From positions 1-27,587 of IMG/VR virus record IMGVR_UViG_3300036715_000736: a stretch of 27,587 nt of DNA; one strand, written 5' to 3'. The position numbers and the translations under genes were made by a program. Origin of the DNA: a virus. A model generated the notes under the pieces. That model was given only the letters and a program-made list of their open reading frames with translations. It had not been told where the DNA came from and ran no database searches. This document shows positions 26,275 through 27,587 of the stretch, in pieces. Every line of letters begins with the position of its first letter. Positions within the stretch are counted from its first letter, which is position 1.

Positions 26275-26753
26275 GCATCGAACTGAAGGCTCAGATCCTT
26301 GGCGCGGAGGCGGTGGCGGCCCGGTTCCAGTTTGCTGGCCCGCGCGTGAAGGACGCCACCCGTGACGCGGTGCGGAGCCTTGCCTTCGCTCTTCTGACCA
26401 AGATCAAGTCGGAGAAGCTGACGGGGCAGGTGTTGAAGGTCCGCACGGGGCGCCTCCGCCGGTCCATCAACGAACGCTTCATTGAGGACGGGGCCTCCAT
26501 GGAATCCCGCGTGGGCACAAATCTGGTCTATGGCCGCTTCTGGGAGCTTGGTTTCCACGGCGCCCAGCAGGTCAAGGAGTTCACCCGCACGACCCGCATG
26601 GCGTTTGGAAGGCCGATCTCCCCCGTGCAGTCCGTGGTCCATGCACACACCCGGAATGTCAACCAAGCGCCCCGCCCCTTCCTGGTGCCGAGCCTGGAGG
26701 AAATGCGCGGGGAGATTCGCGCCCGCCTCATGCGGGCGATTAAGGTGGTGTGA
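26271..26753 (+). CDS. Tail completion/neck protein (HK97 gp10-like)
   Basis: ATG 26271 overlaps the previous stop. The 160-residue product has the HK97 gp10 pattern: LKVRTGRLRRSIN near 56-68, VGTNLVYGRFWELGFHG near 83-99 and a C-terminal PRPFLVPSLEEM. The family joins the tail to the head connector. Gene order (connector, gp10-like, tail terminator, tube) is the standard siphovirus order. Confidence 0.8.
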   Translation: MSIELKAQILGAEAVAARFQFAGPRVKDATRDAVRSLAFALLTKIKSEKLTGQVLKVRTGRLRRSINERFIEDGASMESRVGTNLVYGRFWELGFHGAQQVKEFTRTTRMAFGRPISPVQSVVHAHTRNVNQAPRPFLVPSLEEMRGEIRARLMRAIKVV

Positions 26754-26754
26754 C

Positions 26755-27216
26755 ATGGCCCTGAACCGGGAAGCCATCTACAAGGCCCTGCTGGAGCGCC
26801 TGGAGACCATCCAGGGCTTCGTCACGGTCAGCCGCAATTGGAAGGTGTGGGACGATGTTCCAGCATCCAGCCAGCCGGCCCTGTTCCTACCCCACGGCAA
26901 CGAGGTGCCCGTCCAGGCGCGCGGGCTGCCCCCGGCGTGGCGCCTCCAGCCGACCCTGTGGATCTACTGCCGCACGGACCAGGACCCCAGCGAGGCCCCA
27001 TACACCCGCCTCGCCACACTCATCCAGGGCGTGGAGGCGGCCCTGGAGCGCCAGCCGGATGAGCAAGGGGGCTTCGCCAAACCCGACACCTATGGCACCA
27101 CCCTGGGCGGCCTTGTGAGTCACTGCTGGATCGGCGGACCAATCGTCACTGACGAAGGCATCCTTGGGGGGCAGGCCGTAGCGCAGATCCCCCTGGACAT
27201 CCTCGCCACCTCATAG
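26755..27216 (+). CDS. Tail terminator-like protein
   Basis: ATG 26755 follows the previous stop by 1 nt; the upstream in-frame extension lies in the gp10-like gene and is rejected. The 153-residue product has helix-strand patterns of lambda gpU-type terminators: NREAIYKALLERLETIQGF at the start, ALFLPHGNEVP, a LWIYC strand and a late helix RLATLIQGVEAALE. Located between neck and tube genes, it likely caps tail polymerisation. The assignment rests mainly on order and general pattern. Confidence 0.68.
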   Translation: MALNREAIYKALLERLETIQGFVTVSRNWKVWDDVPASSQPALFLPHGNEVPVQARGLPPAWRLQPTLWIYCRTDQDPSEAPYTRLATLIQGVEAALERQPDEQGGFAKPDTYGTTLGGLVSHCWIGGPIVTDEGILGGQAVAQIPLDILATS

Positions 27217-27225
27217 GAGCCCCAC

Positions 27226-27414
27226 ATGCCCAAGACCCCGAATCCTCCCGAAGCCAGCCCGACCGCCACGGACCTCGTGGTGGACCTCTGGTTCCTGGAA
27301 ACCTTCCACAACCACGGCCCCGCCCTTCCGGTGGAGCTTTTCAACCACTTCCGCGCCGCCACCGCCACGCTCAAAGAGCGCCTGAACGCGGCCCTCACTC
27401 CACAGGAGGACTGA
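27226..27414 (+). CDS. 62-residue hypothetical protein
   Basis: TAGGAG precedes ATG 27226. The product has a Pro-rich N-terminus and a helical remainder (VDLWFLETFHNH, ELFNHFRAATATLKERLNAAL). It lies between the tail terminator and tube genes, where small assembly factors can occur. No family recognised. Confidence 0.6.
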   Translation: MPKTPNPPEASPTATDLVVDLWFLETFHNHGPALPVELFNHFRAATATLKERLNAALTPQED

Positions 27415-27415
27415 A

Positions 27416-27587
27416 ATGTCCCAATACAATTTCGGCGTGGGCAAGCTGACGCTCATCACTCCCACCACCCCCGCGCAGGCCATCGACATCGGCGTGGTTA
27501 AGGACGTGTCCATGGACATTTCCTTCACCACCAAGGAACTGCGTGGTGCCTACCAGTTCCCCGTTGACGTGGCCCGCGCCGGCGGCA
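27416..27587 (+). CDS. Major tail tube protein, 3'-truncated by window edge
   Basis: ATG 27416 follows the previous stop by 1 nt, with CAGGAGGA upstream. The first 57 residues read as a beta-rich N-terminus (SQYNFGVGKLTL, IDIGVVKDVSMDISFTTKEL). The stretch 'G.v.dvs.d.s.....L.G..q.p...a' is usual in phage tail tube proteins. Its position after the terminator gene supports this. The rest lies beyond the window. Confidence 0.7.
   Translation, partial: MSQYNFGVGKLTLITPTTPAQAIDIGVVKDVSMDISFTTKELRGAYQFPVDVARAGG

Noticed and set aside
1-27587. Integrase, attP/attB repeats, tRNA or rRNA genes
   Set aside because: No tyrosine or serine integrase motif and no tRNA cloverleaf were seen; temperate lifestyle cannot be claimed from this window.

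Overview
The window is a stretch of a tailed double-stranded DNA phage (virion or prophage), high in GC, with every supported gene on the + strand and packed head-to-tail. Many neighbours overlap by 4 bases (ATGA or GTGA), so whole blocks are probably translated as coupled operons. The left end holds a two-transmembrane holin candidate and an N-anchored spanin-like protein, which suggests a Gram-negative host. Nothing visible fixes the genus. No integrase, CI-type repressor cluster, tRNA or rRNA gene is visible, so lifestyle is undetermined.

Layout. (1) 1-2178: a lysis-associated block: permuted papain-like hydrolase (cut by the window edge), membrane/coiled-coil protein, L,D-transpeptidase-fold endolysin candidate, holin candidate and spanin-like protein. 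(2) 2179-2410: a regulatory gap with hairpins, a CRP-type palindrome and an early promoter. (3) 2411-7622: early DNA metabolism: Cro-like HTH protein, YqaJ nuclease, a partner protein that may anneal single strands, an HTH protein, RusA resolvase, a solitary HicA-like protein behind a structured leader, a DUF1376-type replication protein and a DnaC-like helicase loader. (4) 7618-10067: a second operon of small accessory genes, opened by a near-identical CRP-type palindrome and a similar promoter. (5) 10080-13448: the most unusual part. A run of small genes is separated by sequences with the anatomy of integron attC sites. It is followed by a small Cys-rich gene and an AT-richer DNA methyltransferase, and the region is bracketed by 17-nt direct repeats. 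(6) 13483-15614: HNH (Ref/DUF968-like) protein, ParB-like protein and C5-cytosine methyltransferase. (7) 15655-27587: packaging and virion genes in the usual order: small and large terminase, portal fused to an SPP1-gp7/Mu-F domain, surface or structural proteins, XkdF-type protease, major capsid protein, connectors, tail completion and terminator, and the start of the tail tube gene.

The main discovery candidate is the attC-bearing gene cassette array at about 10616-12460. It has four near-complete sites plus one miniature and one truncated site. In five of the six bounded genes the TAA stop lies inside the 7-bp RYYYAAC core. No integron integrase is in the window, so the array would be an integrase-less cluster (CALIN-like) carried by a phage. 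If confirmed, it would mean a phage acquires or exchanges accessory genes through a host integron. Other leads are a pair of CRP-type operators, a possibly bistable leader in front of the lone HicA gene, an A9 slippery run at the junction of the portal/Mu-F fusion, and a 16-bp palindrome inside the parB-like gene.
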